Shown piece after piece: positions 8,958 to 17,988 of a stretch of DNA of 64,000 nt. How positions within the stretch are numbered: position 1 is the stretch's first letter; each line of letters opens with the position of its first letter. The position numbers were made by a program, and so were the translations under genes. Source of the DNA: Gemmata massiliana (GTDB lineage: Bacteria; Planctomycetota; Planctomycetia; Gemmatales; Gemmataceae); NCBI RefSeq assembly GCF_901538265.1, contig NZ_LR593886.1:5167738-5231737 (forward strand), in the 5' to 3' direction. The notes beneath the pieces were generated by a model. The model saw nothing but the letters and a program-made list of their open reading frames with translations. It searched no databases and was not told the origin of the DNA.

Positions 8958-9422
8958 TCAAGCCTCTGGGCGCCCGCGCTCGGCGAAAGTGCGGAGGACC
9001 GCGTACAGTTCGTTCGGTGGTAGCGGTTTGGCGAAGTGCAAGTCGAACCCGGCGTCGGCCATTCGCTCCAACGAGTTGTAATCGCCCAGAGCGGTCAGCG
9101 CGACCAGAAGCTGGGACTCGCTACCGGGCCGGTTTCGGAGCCGGCGCGCCAGCTCGCACCCGTCGATCCGCGGCATGGAGATGTCGAGTACGCAGACTTG
9201 GGGATTGAATTGCTCGACACGCGCGAGTGCGGTCGCGGCGTCGTGGGCCACCAGCACCTCGCACCCGACCATTTCGAGAACGGTGCCGAGCGAATCGGCG
9301 GCATCGACGTTATCGTCCACGCACAGAACGCGCAAACCGGGCGGGGGTAGTGTGGCGTCTGCGCTCGTGTTTTCGGCAAGGGCGGGGACTATCGTGGAAC
9401 CGGTCGAGGTGGAAATGCTCAT
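8958..9422 (-). CDS. Single-domain response regulator (receiver)
   Basis: This 154-aa protein is a CheY-like receiver after a 28-residue Ser/Thr/Pro-rich lead. All key residues are visible: the acidic pair D36-D37 (LCVDDN), the phospho-acceptor D80 (CVLDISMP), T110 (VALTALG) and K132 (FAKPLPP). There is no output domain, so it should act by protein contact or as a phosphorelay link. No histidine kinase is next to it. It ends near the small secreted protein, and a hairpin at 9468-9490 isolates it from the DUF1501 gene. Confidence 0.92.
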   Translation of the reverse strand: MSISTSTGSTIVPALAENTSADATLPPPGLRVLCVDDNVDAADSLGTVLEMVGCEVLVAHDAATALARVEQFNPQVCVLDISMPRIDGCELARRLRNRPGSESQLLVALTALGDYNSLERMADAGFDLHFAKPLPPNELYAVLRTFAERGRPEA

Positions 9423-9467
9423 CGTCTGATCGATCCGAGTAAGCGGGCGCCCGTTCGGGCCAGTTCA

Positions 9468-9490
9468 CCCGTGCCGGCATTCGGCACGGG
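9468..9490. terminator. Intergenic hairpin
   Basis: CCCGTGCCG (9468-9476) pairs with CGGCACGGG (9482-9490) around GCATT, a 9-bp perfect stem between the DUF1501 stop and the response-regulator start. It is likely a terminator for the DUF1501 transcript; no U-tract is seen. Confidence 0.45.
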
Positions 9491-9531
9491 ACTAAGCCAC
9501 GAACTAAGCAACCCGCGCGCCGATGAGCGCC

Positions 9532-10986
9532 TCACGCGATCAGATCCTTGATAACGTGCTGCTCCTCGACGCCCGTGAGCCGCTGGTCGAGCCCCTGGAA
9601 CTTGTACGTGAACTTCGCGTGATCGATTCCCATCAGGTGCAGAACGGTCGCATTGATGTCGTTCACGTGAGCCGGCTTTTCAGTCACGTTGTAGCTGAAA
9701 TCGTCCGTCTCGCCGTACACTTGCCCGCCCTTAATCCCGCCCCCCGCGAGCCACATACAGAAGTTCCGCGGGTGGTGATCGCGGCCGTAATTCGTCTTCG
9801 ACAGCCCGCCCTGGCTGTACACCGTGCGCCCGAACTCGCCGCCGCACACCACGAGCGTGCTGTCGAGCAACCCCTTCTGCTTCAAGTCCGCGAGCAGCGC
9901 AGCCGTCGGTTGGTCCGTGTCCTTACACTGCGCGCGGATCTCGCCGGGCAAATTGCCGTGCTGGTCCCACCCGCGGTGAAGGATCTGCACCGCGCGCACC
10001 CCGCGTTCCACCAGTCGGCGTGCCAGGAGCGCGCTGGCCGCGAACGACCCCGGCTTCTTCACATCCGGGCCGTACATTTCGAGCGTCTTTGCCGGTTCTT
10101 TCGAGAGATCGGTGAGATCCGGAACGCTGGTCTGCATCCGGAACGCCATCTCGTAGGCGGACGTCCGCGTCAGCGTTTCCGGATCGCCGTACTTGTCAAA
10201 ACTCTTCTTGTTCAGAGCGCCGAGCGTATCGAGCATCGCCCGTCGGCTCGCTTCGCTGACGCCGTCAGGGTTCTGTACGTACAGAACCGGGTCGCCCACG
10301 CTCCGAAGCGCGACGCCGCTGTAACGGCCCGGGAGGAACCCGCTGGCCCACATGCGCGAGAACAGCGCTTGCGCCGCAGCGCCCGAACTCCAGTACGGCG
10401 TGAACACCACGAACGCGGGGAGGTCGTTACTCTCACTCCCCAACCCGTAAGAGAGCCACGAACCGATACTCGGCTTTCCCGGTACTTCGCTCCCGGTCAT
10501 CACGAACGTGCAAGCCGGGTCGTGGTTGATCGCATTCGTGTGAACGCTCTTCACGAGCGCGATCTCGTCGACCCACTTGGCCGTGTGCGGGAGCAATTCA
10601 CTCGCCCACATCCCGCACTTTCCGTGCTGCGAAAACTTAAACAGCGAAGGCGCCACCGGCAGGCGCGATTGCCCGCTGGTCATGGTGGTGATGCGCTGGC
10701 CCTTGCGGACGCTTTCCGGCAAGTCCTTGTCGAACTGCTCAACGAGTTTGGGCTTGTAGTCCCACGTATCGAGCTGGCTCGGCCCGCCGTTCAGGTGGAG
10801 GTAAATGACGGCTTTGGCTTTCGGTGCGTGGTGCGGGTACCCGGGAAGCGGCGGGTGGACCGGGGCGACCGCTTTCGGCGCAGCGCCGCTCGCGCGGTTC
10901 CCCGCGAGTAGCGCCATCGCCAGCCCACCGATCTGTAACCCGGAGGTACCGAAAAACTGCCGGCGCGTAAGGTCGAGAGGGTGCAT
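9532..10986 (-). CDS. DUF1501 (alkaline-phosphatase-superfamily-like) secreted protein
   Basis: This 484-aa protein starts with a Tat-type leader ([20 protein letters not shown]) as expected for DUF1501. Family signatures are visible: [18 protein letters not shown] near residue 65, a central [13 protein letters not shown] segment, GWDQHGNLP, and [10 protein letters not shown] followed by [21 protein letters not shown] with the metal-type His pair. DUF1501 proteins belong to the sulfatase/phosphatase-like superfamily and in planctomycetes almost always follow a PSD1-type cytochrome gene, as here (45-bp gap from 11032). Complex-carbohydrate processing has been proposed for the pair; no direct function is known. 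Confidence 0.93.
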   Translation of the reverse strand: MHPLDLTRRQFFGTSGLQIGGLAMALLAGNRASGAAPKAVAPVHPPLPGYPHHAPKAKAVIYLHLNGGPSQLDTWDYKPKLVEQFDKDLPESVRKGQRITTMTSGQSRLPVAPSLFKFSQHGKCGMWASELLPHTAKWVDEIALVKSVHTNAINHDPACTFVMTGSEVPGKPSIGSWLSYGLGSESNDLPAFVVFTPYWSSGAAAQALFSRMWASGFLPGRYSGVALRSVGDPVLYVQNPDGVSEASRRAMLDTLGALNKKSFDKYGDPETLTRTSAYEMAFRMQTSVPDLTDLSKEPAKTLEMYGPDVKKPGSFAASALLARRLVERGVRAVQILHRGWDQHGNLPGEIRAQCKDTDQPTAALLADLKQKGLLDSTLVVCGGEFGRTVYSQGGLSKTNYGRDHHPRNFCMWLAGGGIKGGQVYGETDDFSYNVTEKPAHVNDINATVLHLMGIDHAKFTYKFQGLDQRLTGVEEQHVIKDLIA

Positions 10987-11031
10987 TCGAGTTCTCTTTG
11001 TTTTGTGAGGCGAACAGCGACGGCGTACCGA

Positions 11032-14000
11032 CTAGTTTCGCGTAACGGCTTCGTCCAAGTTCAGCACGAGGTTCGCGATCATCGTCCACGCGGCCGTGTC
11101 CGCGTCCGACGCGACGCTCTTCGGCTTCGATTCACCCGCGAACACGACCTTCTTGGCCAGTTCCGGCTTCGCCGCGAACAGCTCGCGTTGCGTGGTGAGC
11201 GCCTCGACGACGAGTTTGAGTTCGTCCGCGTCCGGCTTGCGGCTCAGCACGGTTCGATAGAGGAACGCGACGCGGTCCTCGATCGTTTTCCCGCCCTCAA
11301 CCAGGGCCAGCTCCGCGAGCGCGCGAGCGGCCTCGAAGTGCTGCACGTCGTTCATCAGTTGCAGCGCCTGGAGCGGCGTATTGGTGCGATCGCGCCCGGC
11401 ACAAAGTTGTTCGCGGTTGGTCGCGTCGAAGTTCGTGAGGAACGGGGCCGGGGCGGTGCGCTTGATGAAGACGTAGAGGCTGCGCCGGTAGAGCGCTTCG
11501 CCGTGGTCCTGGAGGTAGTAGCGCGTGTTGCTGTCCGCGTAGCCGACCGGCTCCCAGATGTTCGGCGGCTGGTACGGATTCACCCCGCGCCCGCCCATCT
11601 GGTTGCTCATCAGCCCGCTCACGAACAGTGCGTTGTCACGGAGCTGCTCGGCGTCGAGACGGAACCGCGGCCCGCGTGACAGGAATCGGTTCGCCGGGTC
11701 TTTCGCACGCACTTCGGCGGACTGGCTCGCGTCGCGCTTGAACGCCTCGGTCATCACCAGGAGCTTCACGAGTTTCTTGGTGTCCCAGTGAGACGCATAT
11801 TCGCTCGCGAGCCAGTCGAGCAGTTCCGGGTGGCTCGGCGGTTCGCCCTGTGAACCGAAATCGGAACTCGTCTTCACGAGTCCGGTACCAAAGAACTGCT
11901 GCCACAGCCGGTTCGCCGCGACGCGAGCCGTAAGTGGGTTTTCGGGAGCCGTGATCCAGTTCGCGAGATCGAGCCGGGTCGCGCGCTTCTTGGGATCGGC
12001 CAGTTTGAGCGGCGGGAGCACATTCGGGACACCGGGGACGACCTTGTCGCCCTTCTTGTCGTACTGACCGCGGAGCATCACAAACGAATCGCGCGGTACG
12101 GGCAAGTCGCGGAACACCATCGTGCCCGGAATCGCATCAGCGGCGATGAAGTGCTCCGCCCGCGCCTTCTCCCACTCCGCACGGCGCTGGTTCAGTTCTT
12201 CCGTGGCGGGACGCGCGATGTGAGCGAGGTAAAACGCTCGGAGTTTGGCCGCGTCTGGTTCCGCGTGCGGCTTTGACGGACCATTGACCGCGACTGTCTT
12301 CAGATCCGCGGGGAGTTCAGGCGGAGCCTTCCCGTTCAGCGACTTCCACCACACCTGGAACGATGCCAGGACATCGGTAGACGGAACGCTCTGCCCTTTA
12401 AAGGCCACCGCGTCCCAATAAACGACCCCGCTGTGCTCCTGGAGCGTGAGCGAGGAGACGGACTGGCCCTCTTTTAAACCGAGATCGGCAAGAGGCACAC
12501 TCAATTTTGCCCACTCGCCCGCCTTCGGAAGCGATCCGAGTCGCGTTCCGAGGCTCCCGGGGGTGGATTCGTTCCCCCACCAGAGCTTCTTGCCACCTGA
12601 AAGCTGCAACGTGATCGCGTGCGGCGGTTGCTTCGGGTCAATGTAGACCCAGGCTTCCAAAGTCGCAGTCCCGGGCACCCGGATCGCGTTGCGGAACTGA
12701 ATCACATCCTCGTGGAAGAACGTGTTCGCTTGCCGCAGCACCCGGCGCCCGGAGTGTGCCCGGAACGGCGGATCGGTCACCCAATCGGCCGAATTGCGGG
12801 TCGTGTTCCGGTTCGTTGCGCCGGGCGGGAATGCGTCATCAAACAGAACGTCGCGGACCTCAACGGGCTTCGCAGAAGCGGTTGTTGCAGGATCGGCGTA
12901 TTTCACGGATCCTGCGACCTTTTCCAGCGCGACGCGAGCGTCTTGCTCCGCTTTCGCAGCCGCTTCGAGCGAGGTCTTTTGGGTCGGAGTCGGCACTTTT
13001 ACGAACGGACCGGTTGTGCTGACGTTGCTGTCGAGCGCGGGGTCGGCACCGGAATAAAAGAACGCATAGAGCGAGTAGTATTCTTTCGTCGAAATCGGAT
13101 CGAACTTGTGGTCGTGACACACGGCGCACCCGGCCGTGAGCCCGAGGAACGCCTGTGTTGCGGTGGTGGCGCGATCGACCGCGTTGCGGTACAGCCACTC
13201 TTCATCGATCGACCCGCCCTCCCCCGTCGTCACGTTGCACCGGCTGAACCCGGTCGCGGTGAGTTGGTCGTTCGTTGCGTTCGGGAGCAGATCCCCCGCG
13301 AGTTGGTAAACCGTGAACTTGTCGAACGGCAGGTTCTCGTTGAACGCCTTGACGACCCAGTCACGGTACTTCCACATCAGTCGTTCGTTGTCGAGGTGCA
13401 GCCCGTGCGTGTCGGCGTACCGGGCCACGTCGAGCCAGTGGCGCGCCATTTCCTCGCCGAACCGCGGCGACGCGAGGTAGCGGTCCACCATCTTCTCGTA
13501 AGCGTTCGGGGACTTGTCCGCGAGGAACTCGTCGAGTTCCTTGATCGTGGGTGGCAACCCGGTTAGCGCGAACGACACGCGACGAATCAGCGTCTCGCGG
13601 TCCGCTTCCGGAGTCGGCTTCAGCCGCTCTTTACGGAGTCGATCGAGGAGGAACGCATCGATCGGGTTGCGACCCTCGGGCGCCTTCGGGCGCTGGACCG
13701 TTTCAAACGACCAGTGCTTCTGGTACTTCGCCCCCTGTGTGATCCAGAGGCGCAGCGTCTCTTTTTGCGCGTCGGTGAGCTTCTTGTTAGTGTGCGGGGG
13801 CGGCATCACGCTTTCGGCGTCGTCGGTCGTGATGCGAGTCCAAACCTCGCTCTTCTTCAAATCACCGGGCTTGATGGGGAACGTGCCCTCGCGCGCGGCG
13901 AATGCGTCTTCGGGGACGTCTAGCCGCAATTTGGCCTTGCGCGACTTGGGATCGAACCCGTGGCACGCGAAGCACGCATCTGAGAGAATCGGCCGCACGT

Positions 14001-14142
14001 CGCGGTTAAACTCAATCACGCGCTCGGGTGGTGATGTCCCGTCTGCCGGTTTTGCCCCCTTTTGAGGGGTGGTCGGAGTGGGTTCCGCGCCGCGCACAGC
14101 AACGAGGCACAATAGAAGCGCGATCAGTGACAAGTGTTTCAT
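11032..14142 (-). CDS. PSD1 / planctomycete cytochrome C-DUF1549-DUF1553 protein
   Basis: The start is set at 14142 (MKHLSLIALLLCLVAVRG, a clean signal peptide); the longer frame upstream is Arg-rich and not credible. The 1036-aa product has a planctomycete cytochrome C domain (SDACFACHGFDPKSRKAKL, with the CxxCH heme motif), then DUF1549 (about 170-380; HWLDVARYADTHG, CAVCHDHKFDPIS with a second CxxCH), a central lectin/discoidin-like beta region, and DUF1553 at the C-terminus (NRLWQQFFGTGLVKTSSDFG, then DATNREQLCAGRDRTNTPLQ). It is the first gene of the conserved pair with DUF1501. A redox-linked extracellular or periplasmic role is inferred. Confidence 0.93.
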   Translation of the reverse strand: MKHLSLIALLLCLVAVRGAEPTPTTPQKGAKPADGTSPPERVIEFNRDVRPILSDACFACHGFDPKSRKAKLRLDVPEDAFAAREGTFPIKPGDLKKSEVWTRITTDDAESVMPPPHTNKKLTDAQKETLRLWITQGAKYQKHWSFETVQRPKAPEGRNPIDAFLLDRLRKERLKPTPEADRETLIRRVSFALTGLPPTIKELDEFLADKSPNAYEKMVDRYLASPRFGEEMARHWLDVARYADTHGLHLDNERLMWKYRDWVVKAFNENLPFDKFTVYQLAGDLLPNATNDQLTATGFSRCNVTTGEGGSIDEEWLYRNAVDRATTATQAFLGLTAGCAVCHDHKFDPISTKEYYSLYAFFYSGADPALDSNVSTTGPFVKVPTPTQKTSLEAAAKAEQDARVALEKVAGSVKYADPATTASAKPVEVRDVLFDDAFPPGATNRNTTRNSADWVTDPPFRAHSGRRVLRQANTFFHEDVIQFRNAIRVPGTATLEAWVYIDPKQPPHAITLQLSGGKKLWWGNESTPGSLGTRLGSLPKAGEWAKLSVPLADLGLKEGQSVSSLTLQEHSGVVYWDAVAFKGQSVPSTDVLASFQVWWKSLNGKAPPELPADLKTVAVNGPSKPHAEPDAAKLRAFYLAHIARPATEELNQRRAEWEKARAEHFIAADAIPGTMVFRDLPVPRDSFVMLRGQYDKKGDKVVPGVPNVLPPLKLADPKKRATRLDLANWITAPENPLTARVAANRLWQQFFGTGLVKTSSDFGSQGEPPSHPELLDWLASEYASHWDTKKLVKLLVMTEAFKRDASQSAEVRAKDPANRFLSRGPRFRLDAEQLRDNALFVSGLMSNQMGGRGVNPYQPPNIWEPVGYADSNTRYYLQDHGEALYRRSLYVFIKRTAPAPFLTNFDATNREQLCAGRDRTNTPLQALQLMNDVQHFEAARALAELALVEGGKTIEDRVAFLYRTVLSRKPDADELKLVVEALTTQRELFAAKPELAKKVVFAGESKPKSVASDADTAAWTMIANLVLNLDEAVTRN

Positions 14143-14351
14143 GGTCGCGAATGTCGGAAGAGGGCGCACCAGTGGTGGGAAGTTGATGGAAACAGTTTCC
14201 GAGGCGGTTGTCAATAAAGATCGAGTCGAGATGTTGTTCCGGTGGCGTCGGCGCGGACGGGTTCGCGCGGTCGGGTTCCCCCAAATCACCCCTTCTTCGC
14301 CCGGGCGTTATTCTTAAGATTGCCTCCGACAAACCCTCCCGGAGACCTCAC

Positions 14352-15443
14352 ATGACGCCGTTACAGTCACTCGCCGCCACCGGCACCAAGTTGTGGCTCG
14401 ATTCCGTTGACCCGGAACTGATCAAGCTAAACCGGTCGCAGGGCGCCACGGGCGCGACCTCGAACCCGATCATCATCGCCGGGCTTCTCGAAGACAAGAA
14501 GAACCTGGACGCGGGCAAGCCCGGCCGATTCGACGCGGACATGAAGACGTTCTTCGACCAGGGCCTCAACGACGAGGCCGTCGCGTGGGCGATGACCGAC
14601 AAACTGGTGAAGCAGGCCCAGGACGTGTTCACCGACGTGTGGGCCAGCACGAACGGGGACGACGGCTGGGTGAGCTTCGAGTTGGACCCGCTGCTCGAAG
14701 ACAAGGCCCAAACGAAGAACACCGCCGAGCGCACGGAAGAGTACATCCGGCTCGGGAAGAAGTGGGCCGCGGGCCACACGAACCGCATGATTAAGGTTCC
14801 CGCCACGCCGGGCGGCTTGGGGGCGATCGAAGAACTGGTCGCGTCCGGGGTCGCGGTCAACATCACGCTGATTTTCAGCGAGCGCCAGTACAAGCTCGCT
14901 CAACAGGCCGCGTGGCGCGGGGTCCAGCGCCGCAGCGACAAGCAGAACGTGAAGACCGTGTACAGCATCTTCGTGAGCCGCGTGGACGTGTACACCGAAG
15001 AACACGTTTCGAGCCTCTCGCCCGCGGCGCAGGGCCAGGTCGGGATCGTGAACGCCAAGCGCATCTGGAAGATGAACAAGGATTTCTGGGCCGATAAGGG
15101 TCTGGCCCGTAAGCAAGAACTGATCTTCGCCAGCACCGGCGCGAAGAAGACCCCGAAGAACCCGAATCCAGACCCGGTCAAGTACGTCGCCGCGTTCGCC
15201 GGGTCGGACATCGAAACGAACCCGCCGGAAACTAACGACGCGGTCGCGAAGACCAACCCGCCGCACGTGTTCACTCGGCTCGTCGATCAGATGCCCCCGG
15301 CCGAAGTTCTGGCCGACATCGACGCCAAGGTCGACAACGCGAAGATGGAAGAAACGCTGATGTCCGAAGGGTTGGCCAAGTTCGCCGACCCGCACAAGAA
15401 GCTGATCGAGCTGATCGGTAAGAAGCGCGCCGCGCTGAAGTAA
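14352..15443 (+). CDS. Transaldolase family protein
   Basis: The start at 14352 is chosen because GGAG lies 8 bp upstream and the protein then begins [18 protein letters not shown]; a frame reaching back to 14208 is Arg-rich. The 363-aa product shows the class I aldolase TIM-barrel signatures of transaldolase: GATSNPI at 34-40, and [19 protein letters not shown] with Schiff-base Lys148, then [11 protein letters not shown]. It should transfer a dihydroxyacetone unit between sugar phosphates in the pentose phosphate pathway. It is monocistronic and ends just before a large hairpin that faces the tRNA/RNA-ligase cassette. Confidence 0.9.
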   Translation: MTPLQSLAATGTKLWLDSVDPELIKLNRSQGATGATSNPIIIAGLLEDKKNLDAGKPGRFDADMKTFFDQGLNDEAVAWAMTDKLVKQAQDVFTDVWASTNGDDGWVSFELDPLLEDKAQTKNTAERTEEYIRLGKKWAAGHTNRMIKVPATPGGLGAIEELVASGVAVNITLIFSERQYKLAQQAAWRGVQRRSDKQNVKTVYSIFVSRVDVYTEEHVSSLSPAAQGQVGIVNAKRIWKMNKDFWADKGLARKQELIFASTGAKKTPKNPNPDPVKYVAAFAGSDIETNPPETNDAVAKTNPPHVFTRLVDQMPPAEVLADIDAKVDNAKMEETLMSEGLAKFADPHKKLIELIGKKRAALK

Positions 15444-15449
15444 TCGTGT

Positions 15450-15503
15450 GTAAACGACAACGGGCGCGAGCCGATTCTTCGGCTCGCGCCCGTTGTCGTT
15501 TAC
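15450..15503. terminator. Perfect 25-bp bidirectional hairpin
   Basis: Positions 15450-15474 are perfectly complementary to 15479-15503 with a TTCT loop. It lies 6 bp after the transaldolase stop and 2 bp beyond the 3' end of the minus-strand tRNA-Cys-like gene, so it can end both convergent transcripts. There is no long U-tract on either side. Confidence 0.75.
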
Positions 15504-15505
15504 AG

Positions 15506-15574
15506 AGACGCCGTTGGGAGTTGAACCCACTCCGAACGCTTTGCAGGCGCCCGCCCGACCCGTCGGTCGGCGTC
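15506..15574 (-). tRNA. tRNA-Cys-like gene (anticodon GCA), atypical D-arm
   Basis: Read on the minus strand, GACGCCG pairs with CGGCGTC to give a perfect 7-bp acceptor stem, followed by discriminator T73, the CysRS identity base. The anticodon loop is CTGCAAA (GCA, Cys) on a 5-bp stem with two G-U pairs. The T-loop is TTCAACT with one mismatched stem pair. The gene is short (69 nt): the D-arm is CCGA-CGGG-TCGG with only a 4-nt loop, no GG pair is positioned as in a normal D-loop, and T8 is missing. It may be a specialised, poorly structured or decaying tRNA. Confidence 0.55.
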
Positions 15575-15590
15575 TTCGTTGCGCATGCCG

Positions 15591-15857
15591 TCAACCCTTC
15601 GGGGCGGTCTCGGCGTCGCCGGTCGCTCGTAAGTGGGCCTTGCTCAACACGTGGAAGTCCGGAACCTGATCCGCTGGCAACCGGTTTTGGCCGGCACCCG
15701 CAACGACCCAACCGTCGTCCCACACGCCGTTTTCGCGCAGCTTCACCACGCGACCGGTCGTTGCATACGGCTCGGGAATCCACGACACCTGGACCCACTC
15801 GCCATTTTCCACCCGCTTGACTAATCGGCACTGCCGATAGAACACGACCTTCGCCAT
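15591..15857 (-). CDS. 88-aa protein of unknown function between two tRNA-like genes
   Basis: The start at 15857 has GGAG 6 bp upstream. The product begins MAKVVFYRQCRLVKR and continues as a compact beta-rich sequence (VQVSWIPEPYATTGRVVKLR, then GVWDDGWVVAGAG), ending in a basic segment with HLRATGDAETAPKG. It is rich in Trp and basic residues with one Cys, and has no signal peptide or membrane segment. I do not recognise a named domain. It lies only 27 bp downstream of the tRNA-Arg-like gene and 16 bp upstream of the tRNA-Cys-like gene, all on the same strand as an RNA ligase, so an RNA-binding or tRNA-linked role is a reasonable inference. Confidence 0.65.
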   Translation of the reverse strand: MAKVVFYRQCRLVKRVENGEWVQVSWIPEPYATTGRVVKLRENGVWDDGWVVAGAGQNRLPADQVPDFHVLSKAHLRATGDAETAPKG

Positions 15858-15884
15858 CGCAATCTCCACTGACGCCCCGAACAG

Positions 15885-15955
15885 TGTCCCCGCCAGGAAT
15901 CGAACCTGGTCCGCGACCTTCGCAGAGTCGCGTGCATCCACCACACCCCGAGGAC
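15885..15955 (-). tRNA. tRNA-Arg-like gene (anticodon GCG), atypical
   Basis: On the minus strand GTCCTCG pairs with CGGGGAC (one G-U pair) as acceptor, with discriminator A. The T-arm is textbook: CCAGG-TTCGATT-CCTGG. The anticodon arm CGACT-CTGCGAA-GGTCG gives anticodon GCG for Arg codon CGC. The D-arm has a 3-bp stem GTG/CAC and a loop with GG. Oddities are G instead of T at position 8, no A14, and the GCG anticodon, because bacteria normally read CGC with an ICG tRNA. Length is 71 nt. Confidence 0.65.
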
Positions 15956-16012
15956 GGGTACGCAAGGAAGGGATGGAGGACCAGCGATCCGGGTTCGCGC
16001 GGGACTGATTTT

Positions 16013-17296
16013 TCAGGGCGTTTCGGGCAGAGCGGCGACCGCGTCTTTTGCCTCGTCGGGCGTGCGAACCGTTTGGCGCACGATGGCGATATCGAGCCGG
16101 CCGTCGAACGCGGCGAACAGGAGTGGCTTCATCGTCAGTTTCACGGCCCGCGCCGCGAAGCACTTCCGCAGGAGCCGGTCGTTCCCCGAGCCGGCTTCGG
16201 TCTCGGCCTCTTTACGAAGGTCCGCGCCAACAACCTGCGCCCAATCGCGCAAGCGCACGCAGTTCGCGATGTAACCAGCGAACACGTCGTAGTGCTCGCG
16301 GTAGAAATCGAGCACCTCTTCCGGAACCTGCTCGCGCCCGAGCGAGCGGAGGTGCGCGGCGACGTCCGCCCAACTCGTCCAGTGCGGGTGCGCGTCGATC
16401 ATCTCGACCGTTCGGTCATACGTGCAGGTAACGACGAGTTTCAGCACGCGCAGGTAGTCCGGTCCCTTCACCTTCACGCGGTACACCACGCGGTGCCCGT
16501 GCTCGATGGTGATGACCGTCCCCTCCTGGTCCGTTCCCGCGATGGTTGCCAGTAAGCTCTCGATCTGCTCGCCGATGTTGTTCCCTGCAGGCGTAAACTC
16601 GTCGACGTGTGCGAGTGCGTGCGCCGCTGCAAGTTCTTTCACCTCGGCATAGGTACGGTAGCGGTGGTCCGTGCGGTCGAAGCACGCGAGCAGCACTAAA
16701 TCCTCGCGGTCACCGTAATTCGTAATGACGCGCGTTTCCGGGTGAATGAACTCGAACACGAGCGTGGTATTCTCGAATTCCGGCCGGGCTTCGCAGAGTG
16801 CGGGGTACTTCGCTTCCGCGAGCCGGCGCGCGGTGCCGAGGAAGTCGAACCCCACCGCGCGACCGGAAGCGTCCTCGTCCTGGACGCCGTAGCACGGGCC
16901 ACCCTCGATCATCCCGCGCGTCGTGAAGTACACGCGCCCGTTGTGCTGGAACCGCTGGAGCAGCGTTCCGTCGAACTTGCGCAGGAAGTGCAGCCGGGCG
17001 TTCCCCGGTTCGGCCACGATCCCCGCGAGGTCGGCCGCGGAAACGTCCTTCTCGCCGAGGTTGTAAATCTTCACGAGCGGCAGCGACACCAACTCGAACG
17101 GGTCGCGCCGGTACACGATACCCTTCGCGAACAACTGGTGCGGCAACTGCGGCGTGAACAGCATCCCACCCGCGTTCGCGAGCACGAGCGCGCCGGACTG
17201 GCGCTTCACGAGAAGGGGGTCGGCGTCGATGGCACGCAAGATATCCGCGCCGTTTGTGCGTAACTCTTCCAACAAGTGATCGAGACGAAGGTTCAT
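16013..17296 (-). CDS. T4 Rnl1-like RNA ligase
   Basis: This 427-aa protein has the covalent nucleotidyltransferase motifs in order: motif I K107-F-D-G (RKFDGTLL), a motif III-like segment LVFEFIHPETRV (about 179-190), motif IV EGTVI (258-262) and motif V K275-V-K277 (RVKVKG). The FEFIHPETRVITNY stretch is characteristic of the T4 RNA ligase 1 family (RNA_lig_T4_1) rather than of DNA ligases. It should seal 3'-OH/5'-phosphate RNA ends using ATP, as phage T4 Rnl1 does when repairing cleaved tRNA anticodon loops. A helical C-terminal domain follows (about 300-410). The next items downstream on the same strand are an odd tRNA gene, a small ORF and a second odd tRNA gene. Confidence 0.85.
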   Translation of the reverse strand: MNLRLDHLLEELRTNGADILRAIDADPLLVKRQSGALVLANAGGMLFTPQLPHQLFAKGIVYRRDPFELVSLPLVKIYNLGEKDVSAADLAGIVAEPGNARLHFLRKFDGTLLQRFQHNGRVYFTTRGMIEGGPCYGVQDEDASGRAVGFDFLGTARRLAEAKYPALCEARPEFENTTLVFEFIHPETRVITNYGDREDLVLLACFDRTDHRYRTYAEVKELAAAHALAHVDEFTPAGNNIGEQIESLLATIAGTDQEGTVITIEHGHRVVYRVKVKGPDYLRVLKLVVTCTYDRTVEMIDAHPHWTSWADVAAHLRSLGREQVPEEVLDFYREHYDVFAGYIANCVRLRDWAQVVGADLRKEAETEAGSGNDRLLRKCFAARAVKLTMKPLLFAAFDGRLDIAIVRQTVRTPDEAKDAVAALPETP

Positions 17297-17393
17297 ATGT
17301 AGACAATGGAATTAAAAACTTCCGAACGTGGCCCGGGGCGCTGACCCGAGCCACTGACACATCCGGACACTAACAGGTTCTAAGCGCTTCGCC

Positions 17394-17852
17394 CTACTTT
17401 GGATCGGCCGGCGGCGGTTCGGGTACTGCGGGCGGCAACGGCATGAACACGAACACGGTCTTGTCCTTAAAGAGAGTACGGTGCTTGTCCGCGAGCGGGC
17501 CAATCAACAACACAACCGGTGTCGGCTCCTTCAGTAACTCCGCGAGCGTATCGGCGCTGATCGCCTTCCCCTTCACGTCCGTCGCGTTCAGGTTCTTCAG
17601 CTCGTGTGCTTGAGTCACGGTACTGGTCGTGTACTCGAGCACTGTGCGCTTCTCGATCACGTTCTTCCCGTTGACGTTTACGGTCACCTCAACGACCCGG
17701 GCGAGCGGAACCGCTTTCTCTTCACTCCAAGTGAGCTTGCCCTTCTCGACCTTCGCATCGACGATTTGGAACCCGAGCGGCCCTTGTGCGAATATGCGAC
17801 CCGGGAGAGACGCCAGCGCGAGCACTGCAAGTGCCACAACGATTCGCCGCAT
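17394..17852 (-). CDS. Secreted protein of unknown function
   Basis: The start at 17852 gives a clean signal peptide (MRRIVVALAVLALASLPGRIFA). The 152-aa product then has a beta-rich segment (VEVTVNVNGKNVIEKRTV) and ends in a Pro-rich tail (PPAVPEPPPAD). It contains a short segment, DVKGKAISADTLAELLKEP, followed by VVLLIGPLADKH, resembling the tandem sequences in the secreted pair at 21528-23291 (a control-parameter-then-Gly loop). No named domain is recognised. It lies upstream of the RNA ligase on the same strand, with a gap of about 100 bp. Confidence 0.65.
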   Translation of the reverse strand: MRRIVVALAVLALASLPGRIFAQGPLGFQIVDAKVEKGKLTWSEEKAVPLARVVEVTVNVNGKNVIEKRTVLEYTTSTVTQAHELKNLNATDVKGKAISADTLAELLKEPTPVVLLIGPLADKHRTLFKDKTVFVFMPLPPAVPEPPPADPK

Positions 17853-17988
17853 GTTTGAAATCCTCGAAAACTGGGAACCGTACTCAACGGTATCGCGGTC
17901 GCCAGATCGAGTCAACGGTGCGCCGGGTCCGGGCTAGTTCGCACTAGCATTTCGGGATACGAACAGTCACGTCAGGCGGCACATCTCC

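Noticed and set aside
15446-15820. Plus-strand frame through the hairpin after transaldolase
   Set aside because: It is antisense to two tRNA-type structures and the 88-aa gene and has no start signal.
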